Assembly (NCBI GenBank): GCA_959601045.1
Contig: CAUGNZ010000006.1
Location: 1 to 64,000, forward strand
DNA length: 64,000 nucleotides
From: an uncultured Collinsella sp.
GTDB taxonomy: Bacteria > Actinomycetota > Coriobacteriia > Coriobacteriales > Coriobacteriaceae
Reading direction: 5' to 3'
Each line of letters opens with the position of its first letter. Positions within the stretch are counted from its first letter, which is position 1. The translations under genes were made by a program, and so were the position numbers. Positions 9,902-20,467 of the stretch are shown piece by piece. The notes beneath the pieces are model-generated. The model was given only the letters and a program-made list of their open reading frames with translations, did no database searches and had not been told where the DNA came from.

Positions 9902-10025
9902 CCGGGACGGGGATTAAAAAATCATTATGCATAGAAAGTCATAATTATCATTTCGTAAACATTTCGATGAAATTAACGCCATGAGGCATGCTTGCGGTTA
10001 CAATACCGCGAGGCCTAACTACACA

Positions 10026-10058
10026 CCTTTAAGCCGGTCCTGTGAGACCGGGAAGGAG
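10026..10058 (+). promoter_or_regulatory. PyrR-type binding hairpin overlapping carA RBS
   Basis: The leader folds as CCTT, TAAG, CCGGTC, loop CTGTGA, GACCGG, G, AAGG. The outer AAGG is part of the AAGGAG ribosome-binding site (10053-10058) of carA. Known PyrR sites share a stem capped by a TCCNGTGAG-like loop with flanking CCTTTAA and GGAAGG, as in actinobacterial pyr leaders. This predicts translational repression of carAB by PyrR when UMP is high. No pyrR gene is in the window. A TACAAT box at 9999-10004 may be the -10. Confidence 0.65.
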
Positions 10059-10062
10059 AATT

Positions 10063-11502
10063 ATGGCGAACAACCATACCGCGGGCGCTGCCGCCCGCAC
10101 CTTCGCGCCCAGCGAGCTTTGCCAGCGTATGCTGGCCAAAACCAGCAAGGGCGCCTGCGGTCCCTGTATCCTGTATCTTGAGGATGGGACCATTTTTTAT
10201 GGACGTGCATGCGGCGCCGAGGGCACCGCGACCGGCGAAGTCTGCTTCAACACCTCGCTTGAGGGCTACTTTGAGGTCATGACCGACCCGAGTTATGCCG
10301 GCCAAATTGTAACCATGACCTATCCGCAGATCGGCAATTACGGTATCGACGAGACCGATGTCCAGTCGGCCTTCCCCGGCGACGCCGTGCGCCCTGCGAG
10401 CGCTCCGGCTATGCGCGGCATGATCGTTCGCGACATGTGCGCCACGCCTTCTAACTGGCGCTCGGCCGTCAGCGTGCCGGAGTACCTGCGCGCTCACGGC
10501 ATCGTCGCTATCGAGGGTGTCGACACCCGCGCTCTGGTGCGCCATCTGCGCGACAATGGTTCCAAGATGGGCATTATCTCGACAGAGATCTTCGACGTCG
10601 ACGAGCTCGCCGAGCGTCTGGACGCAGCGCCCACGCTGGTGGGCGAGAACCTGGTCAAGACCGTGAGCTGTCCCGCGCCTCACGAGTTTGTGGCCGCCGA
10701 CCTGCCTGCCACGCATGGCTTTGCGCTTGTGGCTGCCGCTCCTGCCCGTCACAAAGTGGTCGCCTACGACTGCGGTGTGAAGCGCGGTATTCTGGAGGGC
10801 CTGGTCCGTGCCGGCTGCGACCTCACCGTCGTGCCGTGGGATACGCCCGCCCAGCAGGTGCTCGACATGAATCCTGATGGCGTCTTTTTGTCCAACGGCC
10901 CCGGCGACCCCGATGCCGTGGTGGAGACCTACGAGCAGGTGCAGCAGCTGATCGGCAAGGTGCCGGTCTTTGGTATTTGCCTGGGTCACCAGATGATCAG
11001 CTTGGCCTGCGGCGCCCAAATGGAAAAGCTTAAATTCGGTCACCGTGGCGGTAACCAGCCGGTTATGAATCTGGTGAGCCGTCGCGTGGAGATCACCGCG
11101 CAAAACCACGGCTTTGGCCTGCTGTTCCCCAGTCTGGGCAAACTGATTCCGGAGCTTTCCGGCGGCGAAACCGAGCATGCGGCCGATGGCGACCTGCGCG
11201 CCTGGGTGCGTCGCGGCGTCGCGCCGGTCGTGATGAACGAGCGCTTTGGTCGCATTCGCCTGACACATGTGAACCTCAACGACGGCACCGCCGAGGGCAT
11301 CCAGCTGCTCGACGCCCCGTGTTTCTCGGTCCAGTACCACCCCGAGGCTTCGCCCGGCCCCACCGATGCCCACTATCTCTTTACCGCCTTTACGCGACTC
11401 ATGGACGGCGAGGAGAACTACCTGGACATCGACACCGCGAAGGACCGCCTCGCCGGCTGGAATTTCGCCGAGTCCGAGAACGCTGCGACCGAGGAGAACT
11501 AA
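10063..11502 (+). CDS. carA: Carbamoyl phosphate synthase small subunit
   Basis: Glutaminase subunit that supplies ammonia to CarB for carbamoyl phosphate (arginine and pyrimidine pathways). ATG 10063 is set by AAGGAG; upstream in-frame GTG 10042 lies inside the hairpin. The N-terminal CPSase domain begins near residue 37 (LYLEDGTIFYGRA). The class I amidotransferase domain has nucleophile Cys306 in VFGICLGHQM and the His/Glu pair in QYHPEAS. At 479 residues it is about 100 longer than usual: some 30 extra at the N-terminus and an insertion of about 35 residues after QNHGF (about 350-398). It ends one base before carB. Confidence 0.95.
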   Translation: MANNHTAGAAARTFAPSELCQRMLAKTSKGACGPCILYLEDGTIFYGRACGAEGTATGEVCFNTSLEGYFEVMTDPSYAGQIVTMTYPQIGNYGIDETDVQSAFPGDAVRPASAPAMRGMIVRDMCATPSNWRSAVSVPEYLRAHGIVAIEGVDTRALVRHLRDNGSKMGIISTEIFDVDELAERLDAAPTLVGENLVKTVSCPAPHEFVAADLPATHGFALVAAAPARHKVVAYDCGVKRGILEGLVRAGCDLTVVPWDTPAQQVLDMNPDGVFLSNGPGDPDAVVETYEQVQQLIGKVPVFGICLGHQMISLACGAQMEKLKFGHRGGNQPVMNLVSRRVEITAQNHGFGLLFPSLGKLIPELSGGETEHAADGDLRAWVRRGVAPVVMNERFGRIRLTHVNLNDGTAEGIQLLDAPCFSVQYHPEASPGPTDAHYLFTAFTRLMDGEENYLDIDTAKDRLAGWNFAESENAATEEN

Positions 11503-11503
11503 C

Positions 11504-14818
<3,315 letters not shown>

Positions 14819-14830
14819 GTTGAGCTGGCC

Positions 14831-14917
14831 GGCCGGGGCGGGGGGCTGAGTTTCCCCCTTCGCTCCGGCTGCAAGCAGAGTCGCTCAGTGAGAAACTCAG
14901 CCCCCTCCGCCCCGGCC
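14831..14917. repeat. Long GC-rich inverted repeat after carB
   Basis: A 24-base left arm (14831-14854) pairs with a 26-base right arm (14892-14917); the only departure is a 2-nt bulge in the G/C run. Arms start GGCCGGGGC and end CTGAGTTTC. The 37-nt loop has no clear feature. No T-run follows on either strand close to the stem, so it is not a plain terminator; it may still stop or stabilise carAB transcripts. Confidence 0.75.
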
Positions 14918-14992
14918 TACGGTGACTCGGTTGCACCGTGTGCTGCCGAAGGGGCTTTGTGCGATGACTAGGGCTGAATAGAAAATGAGTGT

Positions 14993-15024
14993 GGGCGCCG
15001 TCGTTCGTTTGAACGACGGCGCCC
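14993..15024 (-). terminator. Terminator for the GntR regulator gene
   Basis: GGGCGCCGTCGTTC (14993-15006), loop GTTT, GAACGACGGCGCCC (15011-15024): a perfect 14-bp stem. It ends 11 bases from the stop codon of the minus-strand regulator gene and can act in both directions (ATGTTTTGG follows on the plus strand). Confidence 0.85.
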
Positions 15025-15035
15025 ATGTTTTGGAT

Positions 15036-15818
15036 TTATTGGGCTGTGGCGGTGAAGGTTGTTTTGTCGGCGGCGATGTGCACGTGCAGCTTTGCCTGAC
15101 CGTCGCAGCTGATGAGCACGCCTACCTCGAACGGGGTTCCCGTCTTGTCGTAGGTCGAACGCACGATGCGCATCGCCGCCTTACCGGTGTTCTGTCCCAA
15201 AAGACGCGCCTCATGCTTGTCGAGGTTGACCGTCTCGTAGACGGCATCGACGCTTGCGGGCAGGATGCCGGTCTTTTCCGCGATGTAGGCGTAGAGCGAG
15301 CCATCCACGTCTTTGCGCGTGAGCTCGGGGCAAAGTGACACGGGGATATAGACGTAGTTGAGCTCCATGGGTTTGTCGTTGGCGAGACGCAGGCGGCGAA
15401 TCTCCCAGACGGGTGTCCCTTCGGGCACTTTGAGCCCGGAGGCGATGCCGCGGACGGCCGGTATGCTTGAAAAGGCGAGAATCTGCGAGCTCGGAACCCG
15501 TCCCGCTTCGCGCATCCGCGCGCTGAAATTCAGGGCCAGGTCGATGCCGGGTGCTGAAGTTTGGGGCTTGATGAACGTGCCCTGGCCGCGCTTGCGCACC
15601 ACGCGCCCCTCGATGACGAGATCTTGGAAGCAACGGCGCACGGTCGCGCGCGATAACTCCAGCCGCGCACAGATTTCGAGCTCGCGTGGCAGCGGCGTCT
15701 TGGTGTCGAACGCCTGGCTGGCGATAAGCAGAGCGATTCGATGTTTAAGCTGGACATAGAGCGGCGTATCACCGCTGCGGTCGAAGGGTTCGGAGGCGAG
15801 AAACGAGATCATATCCAT
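15036..15818 (-). CDS. GntR-family transcriptional regulator (HutC/UTRA type)
   Basis: DNA-binding regulator expected to sense a sugar phosphate or similar ligand. The 260-residue protein has an N-terminal winged helix (about residues 15-80, LPRELEICARLELSRATVRR) and a C-terminal UTRA ligand domain (about 100-240). The start is the ATG at 15818 (MDMISFLASEP), because GGAGGTACCCC lies directly upstream; an in-frame ATG at 15851 is possible but unsupported. It is divergent from a mannose-family PTS operon and is the likely regulator of it. Dyads at 15828-15853 and 16018-16040 are candidate operators. Confidence 0.9.
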   Translation of the reverse strand: MDMISFLASEPFDRSGDTPLYVQLKHRIALLIASQAFDTKTPLPRELEICARLELSRATVRRCFQDLVIEGRVVRKRGQGTFIKPQTSAPGIDLALNFSARMREAGRVPSSQILAFSSIPAVRGIASGLKVPEGTPVWEIRRLRLANDKPMELNYVYIPVSLCPELTRKDVDGSLYAYIAEKTGILPASVDAVYETVNLDKHEARLLGQNTGKAAMRIVRSTYDKTGTPFEVGVLISCDGQAKLHVHIAADKTTFTATAQ

Positions 15819-15827
15819 GGGGTACCT

Positions 15828-15853
15828 CCATGTCGTGGGCGTACGTGACATGG
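15828..15853. promoter_or_regulatory. Candidate operator overlapping regulator RBS
   Basis: CCATGTC (15828-15834) and GACATGG (15847-15853) form a 7-bp inverted repeat with a 12-nt spacer, just upstream of the GntR gene start. It is compatible with autoregulation. Confidence 0.35.
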
Positions 15854-16017
15854 TCTGACACTGCGGGGCAAACCGGAGATGCCAGGCCCGATTCTTGCTG
15901 GTATGTATGGTGCATAAGGAACATAAAACATTTATCAGGCAATCTACCTGCTATTTTAAAAATAATTAGAAGAAAAAATAATTTAGGCACAAAAATAGTT
16001 ACTACCGTTAACCGATG

Positions 16018-16040
16018 AATAGTTGCCGTTCGCAACTATT
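16018..16040. promoter_or_regulatory. Candidate operator in PTS promoter region
   Basis: AATAGTTGC-CGTTC-GCAACTATT is a perfect 9-bp inverted repeat in an AT-rich promoter region. A related AATAGTTAC...GTTAAC lies just upstream (about 15994-16013), so two similar boxes stand side by side. The rest of the 308-bp divergent region holds AT-rich sequence and a small GCCGTG/CACGGC hairpin at 16092-16108. GntR binding is inferred from position. Confidence 0.45.
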
Positions 16041-16126
16041 TTCTTGTACCGAACATGCCCCGGCGCAACAATAATCTCAGCAAAAAGCAAAGCCGTGCGA
16101 CACACGGCAGGTCGAGAGGAGACCGC

Positions 16127-16561
16127 ATGCGGTATCTGGTAATGGTCAGTCACGGAACGCTCGCTCCCGGACTGCACAGTGTCCTCAAGATGCTCGGCAA
16201 TGACGCCCCGAACATCTTGTCGACGAGTCTCGTGGACGGCATGGGCGCTGACGAGTATGTCGAGAACGTCAAGGCGATGCTCGCTCCCGTTACCGCCGAT
16301 GACGAGGTTGTCCTGCTTGGTGACATCCTGGGCGGATCGCCGCTCACCAATGCCATGAACACGCTGGCCGAGAAGGGTTTGCTCGCCCACACCATTGCCT
16401 TCGGCGGTATGAATCTGCCCATGGCTATGACCGCCATGATGGGGCTTGCCACCATGGACCTGGATTCCCTCAAGCAGATGATGCTGCAGGAGGGCAAGAA
16501 CGGTATGTCCGAGCTCGTTGTCCCGACCGATGACGCCGACAACGAGGACGACGACATCTAG
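16127..16561 (+). CDS. PTS mannose/fructose/sorbose family EIIA
   Basis: EIIA of a mannose-type phosphotransferase system: accepts phosphate from HPr on a histidine and passes it to EIIB. The 144-residue protein starts MRYLVMVSHGTLAPG at ATG 16127 after GAGAGGAG; the frame is open from 16055 without a better start. His9 in VSHG is the expected phosphorylation site. The GDILGGSP segment is also typical of the family. It is the first gene of a IIA-IIB-IIC-IID operon. Sugar specificity cannot be read from the sequence. Confidence 0.92.
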   Translation: MRYLVMVSHGTLAPGLHSVLKMLGNDAPNILSTSLVDGMGADEYVENVKAMLAPVTADDEVVLLGDILGGSPLTNAMNTLAEKGLLAHTIAFGGMNLPMAMTAMMGLATMDLDSLKQMMLQEGKNGMSELVVPTDDADNEDDDI

Positions 16562-16593
16562 GCAGCGCATCCGCCCAAATTTTCGTGATGGAG

Positions 16594-16618
16594 CGGGGGT
16601 TAAGAGGAAAGACCCCCG
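16594..16618 (+). promoter_or_regulatory. Intercistronic hairpin IIA-IIB
   Basis: CGGGGGT (16594-16600) pairs with ACCCCCG (16612-16618) around an 11-nt loop. It lies between EIIA and EIIB without a T-run, so processing or differential mRNA stability is likelier than termination. Confidence 0.4.
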
Positions 16619-16640
16619 GTGATAAAGAAAGGGAGAACGC

Positions 16641-17129
16641 ATGATTTCGTTCATCCGTATTGATGACCGTATGATCCATGGACAGACCGTTACCCGTTGG
16701 GCCCTCGAGTATCCCTGCGACGGTCTTATCGCCGTCAACGACGCTGCAGCGTCCAACCCCGTGCTCAAGGAGGCCTACAAGAGTGCCTCGGGCAAGAAGA
16801 CGTTCGTGTGGACCAAGGAGCACTTCAAGGAGGTCTCCGAGAAGGTTCTCAAGTCCGACACCAAGTACTTCCTGATCACCAAGAACCCGCTCGACATGAA
16901 GGAACTTCTCGTCGATTTTGGCTTTAAGCCCGGCATGGACCGCATCATCGTCGGTCCCTGCAACGATCGTCCCGGCACCACCAAGCTTGGCAACAACCAG
17001 TCGATCACGCAGGAAGAGGCCCAGGCGCTCGAGGATCTCACCAACGCCGGCTACACGGTCGAGTTCGCCCTTATCAAGGAGAAGTCCATCGGTGAGTGGC
17101 CCAAGTTCCGCGGTCAGTTTGGCTTCTAG
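16641..17129 (+). CDS. PTS mannose/fructose/sorbose family EIIB
   Basis: EIIB carries phosphate from EIIA to the incoming sugar. The 162-residue protein has the hallmark RIDDRMIHGQ near its N-terminus, in which His13 is the phosphorylation site. Length is typical. RBS AAAGGGAG precedes the ATG. Intergenic hairpins of similar form lie on both sides (16594-16618, and CAGCCC/GGGCTG around 17160-17183), a pattern that could set different protein ratios along the operon. Confidence 0.93.
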   Translation: MISFIRIDDRMIHGQTVTRWALEYPCDGLIAVNDAAASNPVLKEAYKSASGKKTFVWTKEHFKEVSEKVLKSDTKYFLITKNPLDMKELLVDFGFKPGMDRIIVGPCNDRPGTTKLGNNQSITQEEAQALEDLTNAGYTVEFALIKEKSIGEWPKFRGQFGF

Positions 17130-17201
17130 TTAGGTGCCAGCCGCATTTTGGTATCTACAGCCCTTGGTGAAAGGGGCTGAGGAATAAAGAAAGGGGAAAG
17201 C

Positions 17202-18059
17202 ATGGCAATCAATGCATTCCAAGCCGCGCTGTTCGGCCTGTTCGCCTGCCTGGCATCACTGCCTGGCATGGGCGGCACGACGATCGGCAACTACACTCTG
17301 GGTCGTCCTCTGGTCGCCGGCCTCATCGTCGGCATCATCATGGGCGATATGCAGACGGGTATCCTCGTCGGCGCTGCCATCCAGGTTGTCTACATCGCTC
17401 TCGTGACCCCCGGCGGAACCGTCTCCGCCGACGTCCGCGCCGTGTCCTATATCGGCATCCCGCTGGCGATCCTCGCCATCAAGAACTCGGGCATCGATCC
17501 CGCCTCCGCTGAGGCTGCCGGCATGGCCGCATCCCTCGGTGCCGCCGTCGGCACGCTCGGCACTGTGCTCTTCTATGGCACCGCCACCATCAACCTGGTG
17601 TGGCAGGGCATGGGCTGGAAGTGGCTCGAGAAGGGCGATCTCCACAAGCTCTACCTGGTCAACAACGTTCTGCCTTGGATCGGTCACATCGTCTGCTCGT
17701 TCCTCCCGACATTCATCATCACCATGGGCGGCACCGCCATGGTCGACCTCATGAAGACCTACATGCCCATGGACGGCATCGCGATGAAGACGCTGTTTAC
17801 CGTCGGCTCGCTGCTGCCTACCGTCGGTATCGCCATCCTACTCAAGCAGGTCATCTCTAAGCCCACGGACTTCCTGACGTTCTTCTTCGGCTTCACCCTG
17901 TCCGCTGTTATGGGCTGCAACCTGATCGCCGCTGCCGGCATCGGCTGCTTCTTCGCCCTGATCAACTATGAGATCGCTTCGCTCAAGATCGACCTCGCAA
18001 ACGCTCCCAAGGCAGCTATCGCCTCGGGCTCAGATGATGAGGAAGAGGAGGACATCTAA
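17202..18059 (+). CDS. PTS mannose/fructose/sorbose family EIIC
   Basis: Membrane channel component of the mannose-type PTS. The 285-residue protein is strongly hydrophobic with several predicted helices; MGGTTIGNYTLGRPLVAGLIVG and GDMQTGILVGAAIQVVYIA are typical EIIC segments. It ends in an acidic tail (SDDEEEEDI). The stop overlaps the EIID start by one base (TAATG), so the two are translationally coupled and form one membrane complex. RBS AAAGGGGAAAG precedes the ATG. Confidence 0.94.
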   Translation: MAINAFQAALFGLFACLASLPGMGGTTIGNYTLGRPLVAGLIVGIIMGDMQTGILVGAAIQVVYIALVTPGGTVSADVRAVSYIGIPLAILAIKNSGIDPASAEAAGMAASLGAAVGTLGTVLFYGTATINLVWQGMGWKWLEKGDLHKLYLVNNVLPWIGHIVCSFLPTFIITMGGTAMVDLMKTYMPMDGIAMKTLFTVGSLLPTVGIAILLKQVISKPTDFLTFFFGFTLSAVMGCNLIAAAGIGCFFALINYEIASLKIDLANAPKAAIASGSDDEEEEDI

Positions 18060-18886
18060 TGGCAGAGAAGAAAAAGCTCTCTAAGAAAACGCTTGCCAAG
18101 TCGTTCCGCAACTGGTCCTATGGCAACCTGACTTGCTTCTCGCAGGAGCACATGCAGACCTTCGGTTACCTGTGCGCCATGCTTCCGATCGTCGAGGAGC
18201 TCTACGACACGCCCGAGGAGCAGAAGCAGGCCCTCCAGACCTACTCCGCGTTCTTCAACACCGAGCCGCAGATCGGCACCATGATTGTCGGCGTCACCGC
18301 CGGCCTCGAGGAGGCTCGCGCAAACGGCGAGGCCATCGACGACGACGCCATCAACGGCATCCGCGCCGGCCTCATGGGCCCGCTCGCCGGCCTTGGCGAC
18401 TCGCTGATCGTCGGTACCCTGATCCCGATCCTGCTCGGTATCGCCCTCGGTCTCTCGACCGGCGGCTCTCCGCTCGGTGCCATCTTCTATATTGTCGTGT
18501 GGAACCTGCTCATGTTCCTTGGCATGCGCTTTGCCTACAACCAGGGCTATGAGCTCGGCGGCAAGGCGGTCGAGGCCCTCGTCGGCCCCAAGGCCAAGGC
18601 TCTGCGTGATTCCATCGTGATGGTCGGTACCATGGTCATCGGTGCAGTCGGTGCTACCTGGGTCTCCATCACCTGCAGCCCCAATCTGGTGCTGCCCGGC
18701 GGCGGTAAGTTCCAGGACACGCTCGACGGAATCTATCCGCACCTGCTGCCCATGGTCTTCATCATCTTCTGCTGGTACATGATGACCAAGAAGAAGGTCA
18801 ACCCCATCGTTATGATGCTGATCCTCGTTGTGATCGCATTTGTGGGCGTTCTCATTGGCTTCTTCGACCCGGCACTGAGCTACTAG
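18059..18886 (+). CDS. PTS mannose/fructose/sorbose family EIID
   Basis: Second membrane component unique to the mannose PTS family; binds EIIC and takes part in sugar translocation. The 275-residue protein has a long cytoplasmic N-terminal part with the family stretch FRNWSYGNLTCFSQEHMQT and hydrophobic C-terminal helices (ILLGIALGLSTGG, MVFIIFCWYMMTKKK). It is the last gene of the operon and a terminator follows 22 bases later. Confidence 0.94.
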   Translation: MAEKKKLSKKTLAKSFRNWSYGNLTCFSQEHMQTFGYLCAMLPIVEELYDTPEEQKQALQTYSAFFNTEPQIGTMIVGVTAGLEEARANGEAIDDDAINGIRAGLMGPLAGLGDSLIVGTLIPILLGIALGLSTGGSPLGAIFYIVVWNLLMFLGMRFAYNQGYELGGKAVEALVGPKAKALRDSIVMVGTMVIGAVGATWVSITCSPNLVLPGGGKFQDTLDGIYPHLLPMVFIIFCWYMMTKKKVNPIVMMLILVVIAFVGVLIGFFDPALSY

Positions 18887-18908
18887 TCATCATCCCCTGG
18901 CCCCCTGT

Positions 18909-18947
18909 AAGGCCGTGCGGCCTCAACCGCACGGCCTTCTGATTTTG
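18909..18947 (+). terminator. Rho-independent terminator of PTS operon
   Basis: AAGGCCGTGCGG (18909-18920), loop CCTCAA, CCGCACGGCCTT (18927-18938): a perfect 12-bp stem followed by CTGATTTTG. Confidence 0.88.
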
Positions 18948-18954
18948 CGCCGCC

Positions 18955-19020
18955 CTTCAAGGGCAATATGGCCAGCGACCTCCATCGCCTACACGACACC
19001 CGCTATATTGCTCTTGAAAG
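18955..19020. repeat. Imperfect inverted repeat upstream of small membrane protein
   Basis: CTTCAAGGGCAATAT (18955-18969) faces ATATTGCTCTTGAAAG (19005-19020), matching except for one substitution and one extra base. The 35-nt spacer lies in the likely promoter region of the following gene. Confidence 0.5.
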
Positions 19021-19081
19021 ATGACGTATTCGACAAACGATGCACTTGCGCATGATGCACACTTTGCACGAGGAGGACCAT

Positions 19082-19408
19082 ATGCACGAGAAACATGGAC
19101 ACGACCTTTCGCGCGACGACTTGATTCGCGAGGCAAAGATGCAGACCGATGCTATTCAGCGGCTCAATGTTTGGCTGCGCCTGGGCTATTCGCTCGTGGC
19201 GATTGGCTTTTTGATGGGGATGTGGGGTATGCAGGGCGGCCCCGGCTGGGGTGTCCCCGTGGGCATCGTGTGCCTGGTGGTGGGCACTCCGCTTTCGATC
19301 GTGCTTAAGGTCGGCACGACCAACGCCAAAAAGAATGTCGAGCGCATGCTCGAGGCCGCTGGTGTCGACGTTGAGGAGCTTATGCGACGCAAGAAGGACG
19401 AGCAATAG
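19082..19408 (+). CDS. Small two-helix membrane protein, unknown function
   Basis: No family recognised. The 108-residue product begins with a His-rich hydrophilic stretch (MHEKHGHDLSRDD), has two hydrophobic segments (about residues 36-52 and 56-76, separated by a Gly-rich turn) and ends with a basic helix (ELMRRKKDEQ). The start at ATG 19082 is set by CGAGGAGG; an in-frame ATG at 19040 has no RBS. It stands alone between the PTS terminator and the MarR gene. Confidence 0.75.
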   Translation: MHEKHGHDLSRDDLIREAKMQTDAIQRLNVWLRLGYSLVAIGFLMGMWGMQGGPGWGVPVGIVCLVVGTPLSIVLKVGTTNAKKNVERMLEAAGVDVEELMRRKKDEQ

Positions 19409-19476
19409 ACTTCCGCGTTGGGGTATCATAAATAATTGTTGCGAATGTTAACTAATGTACGGCAAATGACGGTTTT

Positions 19477-19953
19477 ATGGCCCTTCTAGAGTTGCAAAGG
19501 ACAATATCCCCAGTGGATTACGATGACGTCGCTCGAAAACTGATTGTGTACTCACGTTCCCTTGCCAAGGGATCCTTGAGTGCTGCCGGCGGCGCCAGTG
19601 TGGGCGAGGCACCGGTTTTACAGTATCTATCGGGTATTGACGGTGATGTCATTCCCTCCGAGATTGCCAAGAAGCTGAAATTCTCCCGTGCGCGCATGTC
19701 GCATATCTTGGATTCACTCGAGAGTAAGGGTTACGTTCAGCGCAGGACTGATCCAAACGATCGTCGGCGTGTGCTGGTGAGCATTACCAAGGAAGGCCGT
19801 GATTTCGCGGCGAAAAAAAATGCCGAGAGTGTGGCATCGCTCTCGAAACAACTCTCAGCGCTCGGCGAGCACGATGCCCAGGAGCTCGTGCGCATCCTGA
19901 ATAAAGCTTACAGCCTTACCTATGATGCCGACGACTACCTGGACAATCTATAA
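19477..19953 (+). CDS. MarR-family transcriptional regulator
   Basis: Winged-helix regulator. In the 158-residue protein the DNA-binding region is clear: IPSEIAKKLKFSRARMSHIL as the recognition helix area, followed by the wing DPNDRRRVLVSITKEG. The start is uncertain: ATG 19477 lacks a good RBS, while GTG 19513 has AAAGGA about 13 nt upstream. It may control the large GH31 gene 515 bases downstream or an unlinked target; ATTGGTAT repeats at 20184-20214 are candidate binding sites. Its ligand is unknown. Confidence 0.88.
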   Translation: MALLELQRTISPVDYDDVARKLIVYSRSLAKGSLSAAGGASVGEAPVLQYLSGIDGDVIPSEIAKKLKFSRARMSHILDSLESKGYVQRRTDPNDRRRVLVSITKEGRDFAAKKNAESVASLSKQLSALGEHDAQELVRILNKAYSLTYDADDYLDNL

Positions 19954-20095
19954 GGATAAAGACAGACATTTAGGTGCATCTTGAAATGCACCCGGGACAG
20001 TTGTGCCCATCAGCCACCGTCAACATCTCATTCCAAACCAAATCAGCCAACGTACGTCATGGCAATCCCCGGTAGGTTGCAGGATGGCGGCTGAG

Positions 20096-20141
20096 CCTTT
20101 CCCTCGGGAAACTTCGCGAAGCCCAGTTCCCGAGGGAAAGG
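20096..20141 (+). terminator. 15-bp perfect hairpin downstream of MarR gene
   Basis: CCTTTCCCTCGGGAA (20096-20110) pairs with TTCCCGAGGGAAAGG (20127-20141). The loop itself contains the palindrome CTTCGCGAAG. No T-run follows (TATGGTCTG), so this may be an RNA structure other than a terminator. Confidence 0.6.
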
Positions 20142-20154
20142 TATGGTCTGTGTA

Positions 20155-20214
20155 ATACCAGATAAACAGTACATTTTTGCTAGATTGGTATTTGACTGAA
20201 GAACCAATTGGTAT
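20155..20214. promoter_or_regulatory. Candidate MarR operator cluster
   Basis: ATTGGTAT occurs at 20184-20191 and 20207-20214 as direct repeats 23 bases apart; the second forms the palindrome ACCAATTGGT (20203-20212), and an inverted half TACCA lies near 20156. The arrangement upstream of the GH31 gene and downstream of a MarR gene suggests regulation. Confidence 0.4.
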
Positions 20215-20467
20215 GGCTTATTAAGCCCACCTTGCCGTTGACGCTTATTTTGCTGCCGCTGGGAGAATTCCGAGCTTGGGTGCGCAAGTGCTCCCATATG
20301 TTGATATGACCTAGTAGGTGGCTATCTGGTTACTACCAGTTGGCCCCTTGGTAACGGGCGGCCCCCATTGTGCGGAATGTACCGAACATCTCCGTTTGAT
20401 ACGTTTTCCCATGCTGCCGGGGGGGGGCGTCCTCGGCACCTCAGCATGTCGGAAGAAAGGAGACCAG

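Larger units (their letters stand above)
19954..20467. other. 514-bp intergenic region with dyads, no gene
   Basis: No convincing gene. It holds a strong hairpin (20096-20141), the ATTGGTAT repeat cluster (20155-20214), and CTGGT-TACT-ACCAG near 20327-20340. The first 100 bases after the MarR gene show no clear terminator. The last 70 bases include a G9 run and the AAAGGAG ribosome-binding site of the GH31 gene. Confidence 0.6.

Noticed and set aside
11366..11503. Upstream extension of carB into carA
   Set aside because: Homology starts at 11504, directly behind an RBS.
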